64,000 nt of DNA. Origin: Vicinamibacteria bacterium (GTDB taxonomy: Bacteria > Acidobacteriota > Vicinamibacteria > Fen-336). Under the pieces are notes generated by a model that saw only the letters and a list, made by a program, of their open reading frames with translations, had not been told where the DNA came from and did no database searches. Location: assembly GCA_035570235.1 (NCBI GenBank), contig DATMML010000036.1, forward strand, positions 1 through 64,000. Direction: 5' to 3'. This document shows, in pieces, positions 7,328 to 16,273 of the stretch (position 1 is the first letter of the stretch; each line of letters opens with the position of its first letter). A program made the translations under genes and the position numbers.

Positions 7328-9571
7328 ATGTCGTCCAGGCCCGGCGTGGGAGTAAACGCGCTTCGGCGGGAGGGACCGGAGAAGCTCTGCGGCCGCGCCC
7401 GGTACATCGACGACCACAACTTCCCAGGCTGCTTGCACGGCGTCACCCTCCGGTCCTCCATACCCCACGGTCGCATCCAGCACATCTCTTTCGATCCCCG
7501 CTTCCCCTGGGAGGAATGCGTGATCGCCACCGCCCGCGACGTCCCCGGCGGCAACCACGTGGCCCTCATCGAGGAAGACCAGCCCCTCTTGGCGGAGGGG
7601 AGGGTCCGCCACGTGATGGAGCCCATCCTCCTCGTGGCCCATCGTTTCCGGCCTCGGGCCTACGAGGCCCTCCGCCACATCCACGTGGAGTACGAGGAGC
7701 TGCCGCCCGTGCTCACCGTGGGGGACGCTCTCCGGGCCGAGACCGTGCTCCATCCCCCCGACAACGTTTTCAAGAGCTTTCTCATCGAGAAGGGGGACGT
7801 GACGGCCGGCCTGGCCGGGGCCGATTTGGTGGTGGCGGGCGAGTATCGGGTCCCCCACCAGGAGCAGGCCTACATCGAAAACAACGGGATGGCCGCCTAC
7901 GTGGAGGAGGACGGCACGGTGGTGGTCCTGGGCTCGCTGCAGTGCCCCTATTACGTGCACAAGGCCCTGAAGCACATCTTCGACCTTCCGGACGACAAGG
8001 TCCGGGTCGTCCAAACCACCACCGGGGGCGGGTTCGGCGGCAAGGAGGAGTATCCGTCGATGATCGCCGGCCACGCCGCCCTCCTGGCCTTGAAGGCGAG
8101 GCGACCGGTCAAGATGATCTACGACCGCGGGGAAGACATGGCCGCCACCACCAAGCGTCATCCCGCCTGGATCAAGCACCGCACGGGGGTGATGCGCGAC
8201 GGGACGCTCGTGGCCCAGGACATCGAGGTGGTGATGGATGGCGGGGCTTACGTGACCCTGTCCCCGGTTGTCCTGTCCCGGGGGACCCTGCACGCCGGCG
8301 GCCCCTACGCGTGCCCGAATGTGCGCATCCGCTCGCGGGTGGTGGCCACCACCACCCCCCCCAACGGGGCCTTCCGCGGCTTCGGAGCCCCCCAGGTCCT
8401 GTTCGCGGCCGAGCTGCAGATGGAGAAGGTCGCGGAGAAGCTGGGTCTCGACCCCGTCGTCCTCCGCCGGCGCAACGTCTTCCGCGAGGGGTCGGTGACG
8501 GCTACCGGGCAGGTGCTGGAGGAGAGCGTGGGGGCGTCCACCGCGCTCGAGCGCTGCGCCCGGAAGAGCGGCTACGTCCGGAGGCGGGCCGCGCACGTAC
8601 GCTGGAACCGCGCCCGCCGCCCCACCTGGCGCGGAATCGGCCTCGCCCTCTGCCATCACGGGGCGGGGTTCACGGGCAGCGGCGAGGCGTACCTGAACAG
8701 CAAGGCCGCGGTCTCTCTCTCGCGGGGGGGCGAGGTTTGGGTGCTCGCCGCCTCCACCGAGATCGGACAGGGGACGGGCACCATGCTCGCGCAGATCGTG
8801 GCCGACACGCTGCGGATCCCCTGCGAGTGGGTGGAGGTCGAGACTCCCGACACCGGCAAGGTCCCGAACAGCGGCCCTACCGTGGCCAGCCGCACGTGCA
8901 TGATCGTGGGCGGGCTCTTGGAGCGCGCAGCGCGGCAGCTGCGGGAGGAGGTCATCAAGAGGTGCGGGTCTTTCCCCCGCACGCGCGCCGGGCTCCGCCG
9001 GGCGGGCCGCCTCCTTTGTGGAAAGGGCCCTCCGCGGCGGTTCGAGGCGGAATACCAGAACCCCCCGGAAATCCGCTGGGACGAGGCCGCCTACCGGGGC
9101 GACGCCTATGGCGTCTACAGCTACGGCGCGGTGGCTGTGGACCTGGAGGTGGACCGGCTCACCTTCGAGGTGCGCGTGAGAGAGGTCACCGCCGTCTCCG
9201 ACATCGGGAAGGCCATCAACCCCCGGCTCGCAGAGGGCCAGATCATGGGCGGCACCGCCCAGGCCCTCGGCTACGCCCTCCTCGAGAACGTGGTCTACGA
9301 GAACGGCTTCATGACCAACAGCCAACTCACCAACTACATCATTCCCACCGCCTTGGACACGCCCCCCTTGAAGGTGGAGATCGTGGAGAAGCCTTACTCT
9401 CGTGGCCCCTCGGGGGCCAAGGGCGTGGGCGAGCTACCCATGGACGTCCCCGCCCCGGCCGTCGCGGCGGCCATCCGCCAGGCCACCGGCCATTGGATCG
9501 ACGTTCTTCCCATCTTGCCCGAGAGGATCCTCGAGGCCCACCTTCATGGTCCGGTTCCGCGTCAACGGTAA
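7328..9571 (+). CDS. Xanthine dehydrogenase family molybdopterin-binding subunit
   Basis: A 747-residue large subunit of a molybdenum hydroxylase. Visible family motifs are GGGFGGKEE, AFRGFGAPQ (with the arginine that in xanthine dehydrogenase orients the purine), GQGTGTMLAQ, and the C-terminal SGAKGVGE, whose glutamate is the catalytic base. It lacks the CO dehydrogenase active-site loop. ATG 7328 is chosen because upstream sequence is preA on another frame; no strong ribosome binding site is seen. It overlaps the small subunit by 26 bases. The substrate is unknown. The location in a pyrimidine operon suggests hydroxylation of a purine, pyrimidine or related N-heterocycle, but motifs alone cannot decide. 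Confidence 0.88.
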   Translation: MSSRPGVGVNALRREGPEKLCGRARYIDDHNFPGCLHGVTLRSSIPHGRIQHISFDPRFPWEECVIATARDVPGGNHVALIEEDQPLLAEGRVRHVMEPILLVAHRFRPRAYEALRHIHVEYEELPPVLTVGDALRAETVLHPPDNVFKSFLIEKGDVTAGLAGADLVVAGEYRVPHQEQAYIENNGMAAYVEEDGTVVVLGSLQCPYYVHKALKHIFDLPDDKVRVVQTTTGGGFGGKEEYPSMIAGHAALLALKARRPVKMIYDRGEDMAATTKRHPAWIKHRTGVMRDGTLVAQDIEVVMDGGAYVTLSPVVLSRGTLHAGGPYACPNVRIRSRVVATTTPPNGAFRGFGAPQVLFAAELQMEKVAEKLGLDPVVLRRRNVFREGSVTATGQVLEESVGASTALERCARKSGYVRRRAAHVRWNRARRPTWRGIGLALCHHGAGFTGSGEAYLNSKAAVSLSRGGEVWVLAASTEIGQGTGTMLAQIVADTLRIPCEWVEVETPDTGKVPNSGPTVASRTCMIVGGLLERAARQLREEVIKRCGSFPRTRAGLRRAGRLLCGKGPPRRFEAEYQNPPEIRWDEAAYRGDAYGVYSYGAVAVDLEVDRLTFEVRVREVTAVSDIGKAINPRLAEGQIMGGTAQALGYALLENVVYENGFMTNSQLTNYIIPTALDTPPLKVEIVEKPYSRGPSGAKGVGELPMDVPAPAVAAAIRQATGHWIDVLPILPERILEAHLHGPVPRQR

Positions 9572-10022
9572 GGGACGGTCCTTCGCGGGCCCTCCCTTTA
9601 CGCGGCTGATCGACGTCCTGCGGGAGGACTTCGGTTTGACCGGAACCAAGGAGGGCTGCGGGGAGGGGGAGTGCGGGGCCTGCACCGTACTCCTGGACGG
9701 GCGGCCCACGAATAGCTGCTTGATTCCGGTGGCCCAGGTGGCGGGGCACCGGGTCGAGACGGTCGAGTCATTGGGAAGACGGGGACGGCTGAGCCCGCTC
9801 CAGCAGTCGTTCCTCACCGAGGGCGGGACCCAGTGCGGCATCTGCACTCCGGGCATGCTGATGACGGCCTGGTCCTGGATCCGGGCCGGGGGCGGCGCCG
9901 ACGAGGCGGCCATCCGCAACCTCCTGGCCGGGAACCTCTGCCGCTGCACGGGCTATCAGCACATCGTCAACGCCGTGGTCCAGGCCGTGAAGGCGCGGAG
10001 GCGGAGCGGGCGGAGCCGATGA
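9546..10022 (+). CDS. Molybdenum hydroxylase [2Fe-2S] small subunit
   Basis: A 158-residue protein with two [2Fe-2S] domains. The plant-ferredoxin-type cluster is ligated by GTKEGCGEGECGACTVLLDG with a later NSC, and the four-helix domain cluster by QCGICTPGM and LCRCTGYQ. This is the standard small subunit of xanthine dehydrogenase and aldehyde oxidoreductase-type enzymes and relays electrons from Mo to FAD. The ATG at 9546 overlaps the end of the large subunit, and its TGA overlaps the ATG of the FAD subunit (ATGA), so the three subunits are translationally coupled. Confidence 0.93.
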   Translation: MVRFRVNGKGRSFAGPPFTRLIDVLREDFGLTGTKEGCGEGECGACTVLLDGRPTNSCLIPVAQVAGHRVETVESLGRRGRLSPLQQSFLTEGGTQCGICTPGMLMTAWSWIRAGGGADEAAIRNLLAGNLCRCTGYQHIVNAVVQAVKARRRSGRSR

Positions 10023-10882
10023 GGGGCGACCCCCGCTCCATGGAGCTGCTCCAGCCACGCTCGGCGGAGGCGGCGGTGAGGATGAAAGCCGAACACCCCC
10101 GCGCGGTGCCTCTCGCCGGAGGCACCGATCTCATGGTGGCCTGGAACGCCGGCCACCTCAACCACCGAACCGTCCTCGATCTGTCGGGTCTCTACGAGTG
10201 GAAGAGGATCCGGGAGCTCCCCGGACGTCTGTGGATCGGTGCCCTGGCCACCCACGCCACCATCGGTGAACACCCCGTCGCGAGGTGGAGGCTACCCCTC
10301 CTGGTCCAGGCCTGCGCGGTGATCGGCGGGGTCGCGATCCAAAACCGCGGCACCCTGGGCGGCAACCTCGCCAACGCCTCCCCGGCGGGCGACACCTTCC
10401 CCCCCCTCGCCGTCTACGATGCGGTCGTGCGGGTGGTGTCGAGGGATGGCCGGCGAACCCTGCCCATAAGCGAGTTCTTCGCGGGGGTCAAGAAGACGCG
10501 CCTGGGGCCGGGGGAGCTGATCGAAGCCGTCGAGGTTCCGTTCCTCGAGCGGCGCCCCACCCGCCATCTCTTTCGCAAGGTGGGGACCCGGGCCGCCCAG
10601 GCCCTATCCAAGACGGTCGCGGCCGGACTCCTTTGGCGGGGACGGGACCACCGCGTGCGCGAGCTGCGATTCGCCCTGGGCAGCATGGCCCCTACCGTTT
10701 GCCGCCTGGCCCAGGTGGAGGCCTTCATCGCCGGCCGGAGGATGACCCCCGAGACGGTGGAGGAGGCCTGCGCGCTCCTGGAACGGGACGTCGCGCCCAT
10801 CGACGACTTCCGCTCCACGGCGGAGTACCGCCTCCACACGTCCCGGAACCTGTTGCGATCTTTCCTGGAGGAGAAACAGTGA
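10019..10882 (+). CDS. Molybdenum hydroxylase FAD-binding subunit
   Basis: A 287-residue medium subunit of the xanthine dehydrogenase family. The PLAGGTDLMV motif and the second FAD motif QNRGTLGGNLANASPAGDT are clear, and the C-terminal CO-dehydrogenase-flavoprotein-like domain is present. It accepts electrons from the [2Fe-2S] subunit and passes them to NAD+ or another acceptor. The ATG overlaps the preceding stop by four bases. The subunit order large-small-FAD differs from the FAD-first order common in xdh operons. Confidence 0.92.
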   Translation: MRGDPRSMELLQPRSAEAAVRMKAEHPRAVPLAGGTDLMVAWNAGHLNHRTVLDLSGLYEWKRIRELPGRLWIGALATHATIGEHPVARWRLPLLVQACAVIGGVAIQNRGTLGGNLANASPAGDTFPPLAVYDAVVRVVSRDGRRTLPISEFFAGVKKTRLGPGELIEAVEVPFLERRPTRHLFRKVGTRAAQALSKTVAAGLLWRGRDHRVRELRFALGSMAPTVCRLAQVEAFIAGRRMTPETVEEACALLERDVAPIDDFRSTAEYRLHTSRNLLRSFLEEKQ

Positions 10883-10919
10883 TCGGGACCTCGCTCCCCC
10901 CGGGGGCCGCGCCGTCGAT

Positions 10920-10938
10920 CCGGGCCCGTCAGGCCCGG
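10920..10938. terminator. GC hairpin after the preT-preA-hydroxylase operon
   Basis: CCGGGCC and GGCCCGG form a perfect 7-bp stem with a 5-base loop, 38 bases after the FAD-subunit stop. No run of T follows, so intrinsic termination is doubtful; it may slow transcription or stabilise the 3' end before the next gene. Confidence 0.3.
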
Positions 10939-10962
10939 CGGCGGTAGGGGGGCGACGCGCAA

Positions 10963-12648
10963 TTGGGCGCCTCCTCCCTGCTCCGACGCCTGCAGCGGCT
11001 GATTGGCGAGTACGGCCCGGGGCGGGCGCGGCCCAAGCTTGGGCTGCTGACCGCCCTCGAGAGGCTTGCCCTCCCGCGGGCCCGCGAGGTCTGGCGTCTC
11101 CACGAGACCCTTTGCTTCCTGCGGGCCTACCCGGACGACGTGGCCGTCCTGGCCCGAGTGGAGCGGATGCTGGCCCGCTTCGAGAGGCGCCCTGACCTCC
11201 GCCGCCACCGCCGCGCCCTTGCCGACACGGGCATCGCGGGCACGTTCATCCGCTATCGGTTCTTCGCGCCCACCGCGAGCTGGCTGGTGCGCCTTTGGGG
11301 GGACCGGATCACGATCGACTGGCCGGGGTTCCGGCACCAGGACCGTCTGGAGGCGTTCCTGTCCCTGCTCGCCCTCTATGCTGAGACTCCTGGGTTGGAC
11401 GAGATTGCTTTCACGGCCCGGGAGTGGATCGAGCGAATGAAGGGGCAGAGGGAGACGGACGCCGCTTTCCTGATTCGGCGCTTCGACGCCTTGCCGGTGG
11501 GCCCCTTCGTGCGCGAGAGACTCTACGACGACCTTGATCCGCCGCTTGTCCTGGCTCCCGGCCCCGACACGCCGGCCCGGGGCAGGGAGAAATACCGCCG
11601 GGCCCGGTTGACGTTCCAGACCCGGCCCCTCTCCCGGGCGCGTCCGTCCTTGGAGGAGGAGGTCCGGCGGCCGCCCGTGGCCATCCGGCCCCTGTCCCCG
11701 CGCGCGGGCCAGGAGCTCATCGACCTGGCCCGGGCCGCCATGGTCACGCGCAGCCGGGACCTGGATGTGTTCTCCTATGCCGACCGGAACGACGTCTGCC
11801 TCGTGGACTGCGGCCAGGGCCTCCAATTTGCCGGGTTCGGAGCCATACCCGAGCGGAGGCTGCTCCTGGAGGCGGTCTACGGCTTCCTCACCCTGAAGAA
11901 TGGAGTGCCTATCGGCTATGTGCTGGCGAGCGCTCTCTATGGCTCCGCGGAGGTGGCCTACAACGTCTTCGACACCTATCGCGGTCAGGAGGCGAGCCTC
12001 GTCTACGGGCGTGTGCTGGCCATGTTGGGGCGCCTCTTCGGTGCGGACTCGTTCACGATCGTCCCCTTCCAGCTCGGGCACGAGAACGATGAGGCGCTGC
12101 GCTCGGGAGCCTGGTGGTTTTATCAGAAGCTTGGCTTTCGGCCGCGGCACGGGGCCACCCTGCGCCTCATGCGTCAGGAACTACGACGCATGGGGAGGGA
12201 TCCCGCGCACCGCTCGCCCCGGACCACCCTGGAGAAGTTGTCCACGGAGAACGTGTACCTGGCGGTCGGTCCGATACGGCGGGACGTCCTCGGTCTGCTC
12301 CCCCTGGCCGACGTAGGCCTCCGGATCACCCGCTACTTGGCGCGACGCTTCGGCTCCGACCGCGAAGAGGCAGCGCGGGTGTGTGCCGAGGAGGCGGCGG
12401 AACGCCTCGGCGTTCGCTCGCGGGCCAGTTTTTCGGCGGGAGAGCGTCTGGCCTGGGAGCGGTGGGGTCCGCTGCTGGCCGTCATGCCCGGCCTCGAGGC
12501 CTGGCGTCCGGCCGAGAAGCGGGCGCTCGTGGAGGTGGTGCGGGCGAAGGGCGGGCGGCGTGAGAGCGAGTTCGTCGCTCGCTTCGACCGGCACCGCCGA
12601 TTGCGGCGGGCGGTGCGGGCTCTTGCCGAGGGCCGAGAGCGGGCCTGA
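10963..12648 (+). CDS. Large hypothetical protein with GNAT-like segment
   Basis: Encodes 561 residues from TTG 10963, the first possible start after an in-frame TAG at 10945. I do not recognise the family as a whole. The N-terminal 180 residues are arginine- and leucine-rich and helical. Residues about 285-400 read like an acetyltransferase (GNAT) core: GVPIGYVLASALYG is a strand pair, VFDTYRGQEASLVYGRVL resembles the acetyl-CoA loop and helix, and SGAWWFYQKLGFRPR matches the C-terminal GNAT motif. The C-terminal 130 residues are helical and basic. No signal peptide or membrane segment is visible. It follows the molybdenum hydroxylase by 80 bases on the same strand and could be cotranscribed, but no functional link is shown. 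Confidence 0.6.
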   Translation: MGASSLLRRLQRLIGEYGPGRARPKLGLLTALERLALPRAREVWRLHETLCFLRAYPDDVAVLARVERMLARFERRPDLRRHRRALADTGIAGTFIRYRFFAPTASWLVRLWGDRITIDWPGFRHQDRLEAFLSLLALYAETPGLDEIAFTAREWIERMKGQRETDAAFLIRRFDALPVGPFVRERLYDDLDPPLVLAPGPDTPARGREKYRRARLTFQTRPLSRARPSLEEEVRRPPVAIRPLSPRAGQELIDLARAAMVTRSRDLDVFSYADRNDVCLVDCGQGLQFAGFGAIPERRLLLEAVYGFLTLKNGVPIGYVLASALYGSAEVAYNVFDTYRGQEASLVYGRVLAMLGRLFGADSFTIVPFQLGHENDEALRSGAWWFYQKLGFRPRHGATLRLMRQELRRMGRDPAHRSPRTTLEKLSTENVYLAVGPIRRDVLGLLPLADVGLRITRYLARRFGSDREEAARVCAEEAAERLGVRSRASFSAGERLAWERWGPLLAVMPGLEAWRPAEKRALVEVVRAKGGRRESEFVARFDRHRRLRRAVRALAEGRERA

Positions 12649-12760
12649 GGAGGTTGTGCACCGTCCCGCCCAGCTACCCCCTCCCCGGGATCTTCTGTAA
12701 TCTGTGCCCCCGGGATCCGATTTGGGGGACCCCGCGAAGGCGGAGATGAGGAGGTGGGAC

Positions 12761-13144
12761 ATGTGGAGGAAGGTGTTGGTGGGCGTGGGCATCGTGGTGG
12801 CGGTCGCGGCGTTGGCCGCGATGGCGTTCTCGCAGGCGCAAGAGGATCCTCTGGATCCCCTTCGCGCCGCCGGCGACACGCACAAGCTGGCGCTCGAGAA
12901 CAAGTTCGTGCGGGTTCTGGACGTCCACATCCCGCCCGGAAAGGTGGAGCCACGGCACCGACATCCCCACGGGATGACCGTCTACTTCACGGATTGGGAC
13001 GCGAGAGTGACGCCCGACGGCGGCCCCAGTGAAGTCCACCATCGCAAGGCGGGAACCTACCAGTGGAGTGAGGCCGTCACTCACGCCGTCGAGAACGTGG
13101 GGCAAGTGGAAGGCCATGTCCTGCGGATCGAGTTGAAGTTCTAG
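12761..13144 (+). CDS. Secreted or membrane-anchored small cupin protein
   Basis: Encodes 127 residues. ATG 12761 is chosen over an ATG 15 bases upstream because AGGAGGT ends 5 bases before it. Residues 1-25 form a hydrophobic signal sequence or anchor (KVLVGVGIVVAVAALAAMAFSQA). The rest is a single cupin barrel: VRVLDVHIPPGKVEPRHRHPHGMTVYFTDW carries the first motif with histidines able to bind a metal, and TYQWSEAVTHAVENVG the second. Substrate is unknown. It is convergent with the aminotransferase gene across 213 bases in which I see no gene. Confidence 0.75.
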   Translation: MWRKVLVGVGIVVAVAALAAMAFSQAQEDPLDPLRAAGDTHKLALENKFVRVLDVHIPPGKVEPRHRHPHGMTVYFTDWDARVTPDGGPSEVHHRKAGTYQWSEAVTHAVENVGQVEGHVLRIELKF

Positions 13145-13357
13145 CCGGGAGAGACTACGACCATCGAGGGCCGGTTCTTACCAGGGGTCCCGAAGGGCGC
13201 GAGCTCCTGCACCACCGGAAGGTCCAGGCCGGGGTGAATAGCGAGGGAGCACTGTCGCACCCTCCAGAGCTCCTCTGGGGCTAGGCGTCCTCCCGGAGGG
13301 CCGGCGCGTCCTTGCGGCGTTTGTCCGGACGGGGACCTAGTGACCGCGCTCGTCCGG

Positions 13358-14650
13358 CTAGACCGTGGCCGCTCCCGCCAGGGCCTGGTCCAGGATGTCG
13401 GCGGCCTGGTCGGCGTCGGCCGCGCTCACGTTGAGGGCGGGGGAGATGCGGAGGACGTTGCCGTAGAGCCCGCCCTTGCCGATGATGAGCCCGCGGTCCT
13501 TGGCCGCCTCCATCACCGCCGCCGTGGCCTGGGCGGCCGGCTCCTTGCTCTTCCGGTCCTTGACCAGTTCCACTCCCTGCATCAGGCCCATGCCCCGCAC
13601 CTCGCCCACCAACGCGTGCTTTTCCTGGAGCTTCTCCAGGCGCGACCGGAGGTGGGCCCCGACCGCGGTTGCGTTGTCCAGGAGGCGATCGCTGGCGATG
13701 GCGTCCACCACCGCCTTAGCCGCGACCATGGTCACGGGGTTACCCCCGAACGTGGCGATGGTCAAGCCCTTGAAGGAGTCCGCTACCTCCGCCCGGGCCA
13801 CGGTGGCCCCGATGGGGTGACCGTTGGCCAGACTCTTGGCGGCCACAATGATGTCCGGCTTCACGCCGTATTGCTCGATCCCGAACCACTTGCCGCCCGT
13901 CCGCCCCCACCCGGTCTGGACCTCGTCCGCAATGTAGAGGCCCTCGTGCTTGCGCACGATCTCCGCCACGATACCCGGGTACTCCTTGGGAGGGGTGATG
14001 AAGCCACCCACCCCCAGGATGGGCTCCGCGATGAAGGCGGCGGGGCGCCCCGAGGTCGTGGTGCGGATGACGTCGGCCACATCCTCCGCACAGGCAACCC
14101 CGCACTCCGGGTAGCTGAGCTTGAGCGGGCAGCGATAGCAGTAGGGGGCGACCGCGTGGCGGATGGAGGGGTCGTGGACGCCCCCCAACCGCCAGCCGGC
14201 GTGGGCGGTGAGGGACATCGAGAGCATCGACCGCCCGTGGTAGCCGTGGCGCAGGCCGATGATCTCGGTGCGCTGGGTGTGGACACGGGCGGTCAGAATA
14301 GCGGTCTCGATGGCCTCCGTCCCGCTGTTGGTGAAGAAGACCTTGGCCGGCTTGTGTCCGGGGAAGAGATCGACCAGGGTCTCCGCCAGCTCCACGATGG
14401 GCACGGTGGGAAAGAGGGTGGAGACGTGCTGCAGAGTCCGGATCTGTTTTTCGATCGCGGCCACCACCCGGGGCTCGCAGTGGCCCAGGCTCACGGTGAC
14501 GATCCCCCCGAAGAAGTCCAGGTACTTCTTTCCCTCCGCGTCCCAGAGCCACTTCCCCTCCCCCCTTACGAAGGGAAGCGGTTCCTTGTAGTAGGTGCCG
14601 AGGCCGTAGAGGAGCTTTCGGTATTTCTCAATGATCTCTTTGCTGTCCAT
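13358..14650 (-). CDS. Class III PLP aminotransferase, likely beta-alanine/beta-aminoisobutyrate aminotransferase
   Basis: A 430-residue class III omega-aminotransferase. FFTNSGTEAIETAI binds the PLP phosphate, LYIADEVQTGWGRTG is the conserved aspartate motif, and the Schiff-base lysine is in IIVAAKSLANGHPIGA. The family includes alanine-glyoxylate aminotransferase 2, which also uses beta-aminoisobutyrate, and beta-alanine:pyruvate aminotransferase. Next to beta-ureidopropionase and an aldehyde dehydrogenase, it most likely converts beta-alanine or 3-aminoisobutyrate to the semialdehyde. A GGGAG site precedes the ATG. It is separated from the upstream aldehyde dehydrogenase by 117 bases on the same strand. 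Confidence 0.88.
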   Translation of the reverse strand: MDSKEIIEKYRKLLYGLGTYYKEPLPFVRGEGKWLWDAEGKKYLDFFGGIVTVSLGHCEPRVVAAIEKQIRTLQHVSTLFPTVPIVELAETLVDLFPGHKPAKVFFTNSGTEAIETAILTARVHTQRTEIIGLRHGYHGRSMLSMSLTAHAGWRLGGVHDPSIRHAVAPYCYRCPLKLSYPECGVACAEDVADVIRTTTSGRPAAFIAEPILGVGGFITPPKEYPGIVAEIVRKHEGLYIADEVQTGWGRTGGKWFGIEQYGVKPDIIVAAKSLANGHPIGATVARAEVADSFKGLTIATFGGNPVTMVAAKAVVDAIASDRLLDNATAVGAHLRSRLEKLQEKHALVGEVRGMGLMQGVELVKDRKSKEPAAQATAAVMEAAKDRGLIIGKGGLYGNVLRISPALNVSAADADQAADILDQALAGAATV

Positions 14651-14767
14651 TTGTCGCTCCCTAGGCTATCGAGGGGCCGGGGCCGGAACTCGCCGCGCCC
14701 CTCCGCTCGTTCAGAGAGAGTCACGTCCGTCCTCGCGGCCTCGGCAGTGGTTCGCGGAGACCTGCTC

Positions 14768-16273
14768 CTAGTAAAGGCTGCCCTTGCGCGCCTGCCCCGT
14801 GTAGTCCACGTAGACGGTCTTGACCTCGGTGAAGAACTCGAGGGCCGTCGTCCCCTGCTCCCGTGGTCCCACGCCCGTGGCCTTCATGCCCCCGAAGGGA
14901 AGCTGGGCCTCCCCACCGGGGGTGCCGCTGTTGACGTGCACGATACCGGCCTCGATTCCGTCCACGAAGCGGAAGATCCGGCCCGCATCCTGGGTGAAGA
15001 TGGCGGCGGAGAGCCCGTAGCGCACGGCGTTGGCCGCCTCGAGGGCTTCCTCGAAGGAACGGACGCGCATCACGCTTATCACGGGGCCGAAGATCTCCTC
15101 CTGGGCAACGCGCATGGTGGCCTTCACATGATCGAAAACGGCGGGCTCCAGGAAATATCCATGCTCGTGGGCACCGCTGGAGAGGCGGCGGCCCCCGCAG
15201 ACCAGGGTCGCGCCCTCCCCCCTTCCCACATCGATGTAGCGGAGGTCGGTGTCCAATTGAGCCTGGTCCACAGCCGGGCCCATGTCGATGCCTTCGTGGG
15301 CCCCGTTGCCGATGCGGACCTTGCCCGCCCGTGCGGCAAGGCGCTCCACGAAAGCATCCGCGATCTTCTCCTCCACGATCACGCGCGAGGTGGCGGTGCA
15401 TCGCTGGCCGGTGGAGGCGAATGCCCCTTGGGCGGTTGACTCCACGGCCAGGTCAAGGTCGGCGTCCTCCAGGACCACCACCGGGTTCTTCCCACCCATC
15501 TCGCACTGGACGCGAATCATGCGTTTGGCCCCGCGGGCGTAGATCTCGGCCCCCACCTCGTTGCTCCCCGTGAACGAGACCGCGCGTACATCCTCGTGGT
15601 CCAGGAGCGCGTTACCCACCGTGCCTCCCGAGCCCAAGACCATGTTCAGGACACCCGGGGGGACGCCCGCACGCTCGAAAATCGAGACTACCGCGCCCGC
15701 GGTGTCAGGGGTCAGGCTGGCCGGTTTGAAGACGACAGTATTGCCGGCCACGAGGGCGGGCGCGATCTTCCAGCAGGGGATTGCGACCGGAAAGTTCCAG
15801 GGCGTGATGCAGGCCACCACCCCCAGGGGTTGGCGAACGGTGTAGCAGAAGTTCTTGGGCAGCTCCGAAGGGAGGGTGTGGCCACCCGGGCGGCGTCCCT
15901 CGGCGGCGATGAACTCCAGTATGTTGATCGTGCGCTGGATCTCCCCCAGCGATTCCTTGACCGTCTTACCCTCCTCGCGGGTGAGCCGGCGCGCCAGGTC
16001 CTCCTTCTCCTTCTCCATGAGGGCCCAAGCCCGGTAAAGGATGCCGCCGCGGACAGGGGCGGGGGTGTCCCGCCAGGCCGGGAAGGCGGCGCGAGCCGCG
16101 GCCACCGCGCCCCGCGCCTCCTCCGCGGTGGACATGGGCAGGAGCCCCAAGACGTCACGGGTGTCGGCGGGGTTCCGGTTGAGGGTGGTCTTGCCGGAGG
16201 CGGACTCCACCCACTGCCCGCCGATGAAGTTGCGGTAGGGCCGGACCGCGACGGCATTGGCGGCGGCGCTCAC
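14768..16273 (-). CDS. NAD(P)-dependent aldehyde dehydrogenase
   Basis: Encodes 501 residues from GTG 16273, whose GTGA overlaps the stop of the upstream amidohydrolase. It is a full-length aldehyde dehydrogenase: [25 protein letters not shown], the general base Glu258 in QCEMGGKNP and the nucleophile Cys292 in [11 protein letters not shown]. Methylmalonate-semialdehyde dehydrogenase, the CoA-acylating enzyme usual in thymine and valine breakdown, lacks this glutamate, so the sequence points to a hydrolytic enzyme making a free acid. In context it should oxidise malonate semialdehyde or its methyl analogue. The same frame is open upstream to 16942, but that is antisense-free shadow inside the amidohydrolase gene. 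Confidence 0.88.
   Translation of the reverse strand: MSAAANAVAVRPYRNFIGGQWVESASGKTTLNRNPADTRDVLGLLPMSTAEEARGAVAAARAAFPAWRDTPAPVRGGILYRAWALMEKEKEDLARRLTREEGKTVKESLGEIQRTINILEFIAAEGRRPGGHTLPSELPKNFCYTVRQPLGVVACITPWNFPVAIPCWKIAPALVAGNTVVFKPASLTPDTAGAVVSIFERAGVPPGVLNMVLGSGGTVGNALLDHEDVRAVSFTGSNEVGAEIYARGAKRMIRVQCEMGGKNPVVVLEDADLDLAVESTAQGAFASTGQRCTATSRVIVEEKIADAFVERLAARAGKVRIGNGAHEGIDMGPAVDQAQLDTDLRYIDVGRGEGATLVCGGRRLSSGAHEHGYFLEPAVFDHVKATMRVAQEEIFGPVISVMRVRSFEEALEAANAVRYGLSAAIFTQDAGRIFRFVDGIEAGIVHVNSGTPGGEAQLPFGGMKATGVGPREQGTTALEFFTEVKTVYVDYTGQARKGSLY

Noticed and set aside
7064-9325. 753-codon minus-strand open frame opposite the Mo hydroxylase large subunit
   Set aside because: Its protein is His/Gly/Pro/Arg-rich with no family motif, while the plus strand carries clear hydroxylase motifs. 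It is a high-G+C antisense shadow.
13340-15439. 699-codon plus-strand open frame over the aminotransferase and aldehyde dehydrogenase
   Set aside because: It is antisense to two well-defined enzymes and has low-complexity composition without motifs.
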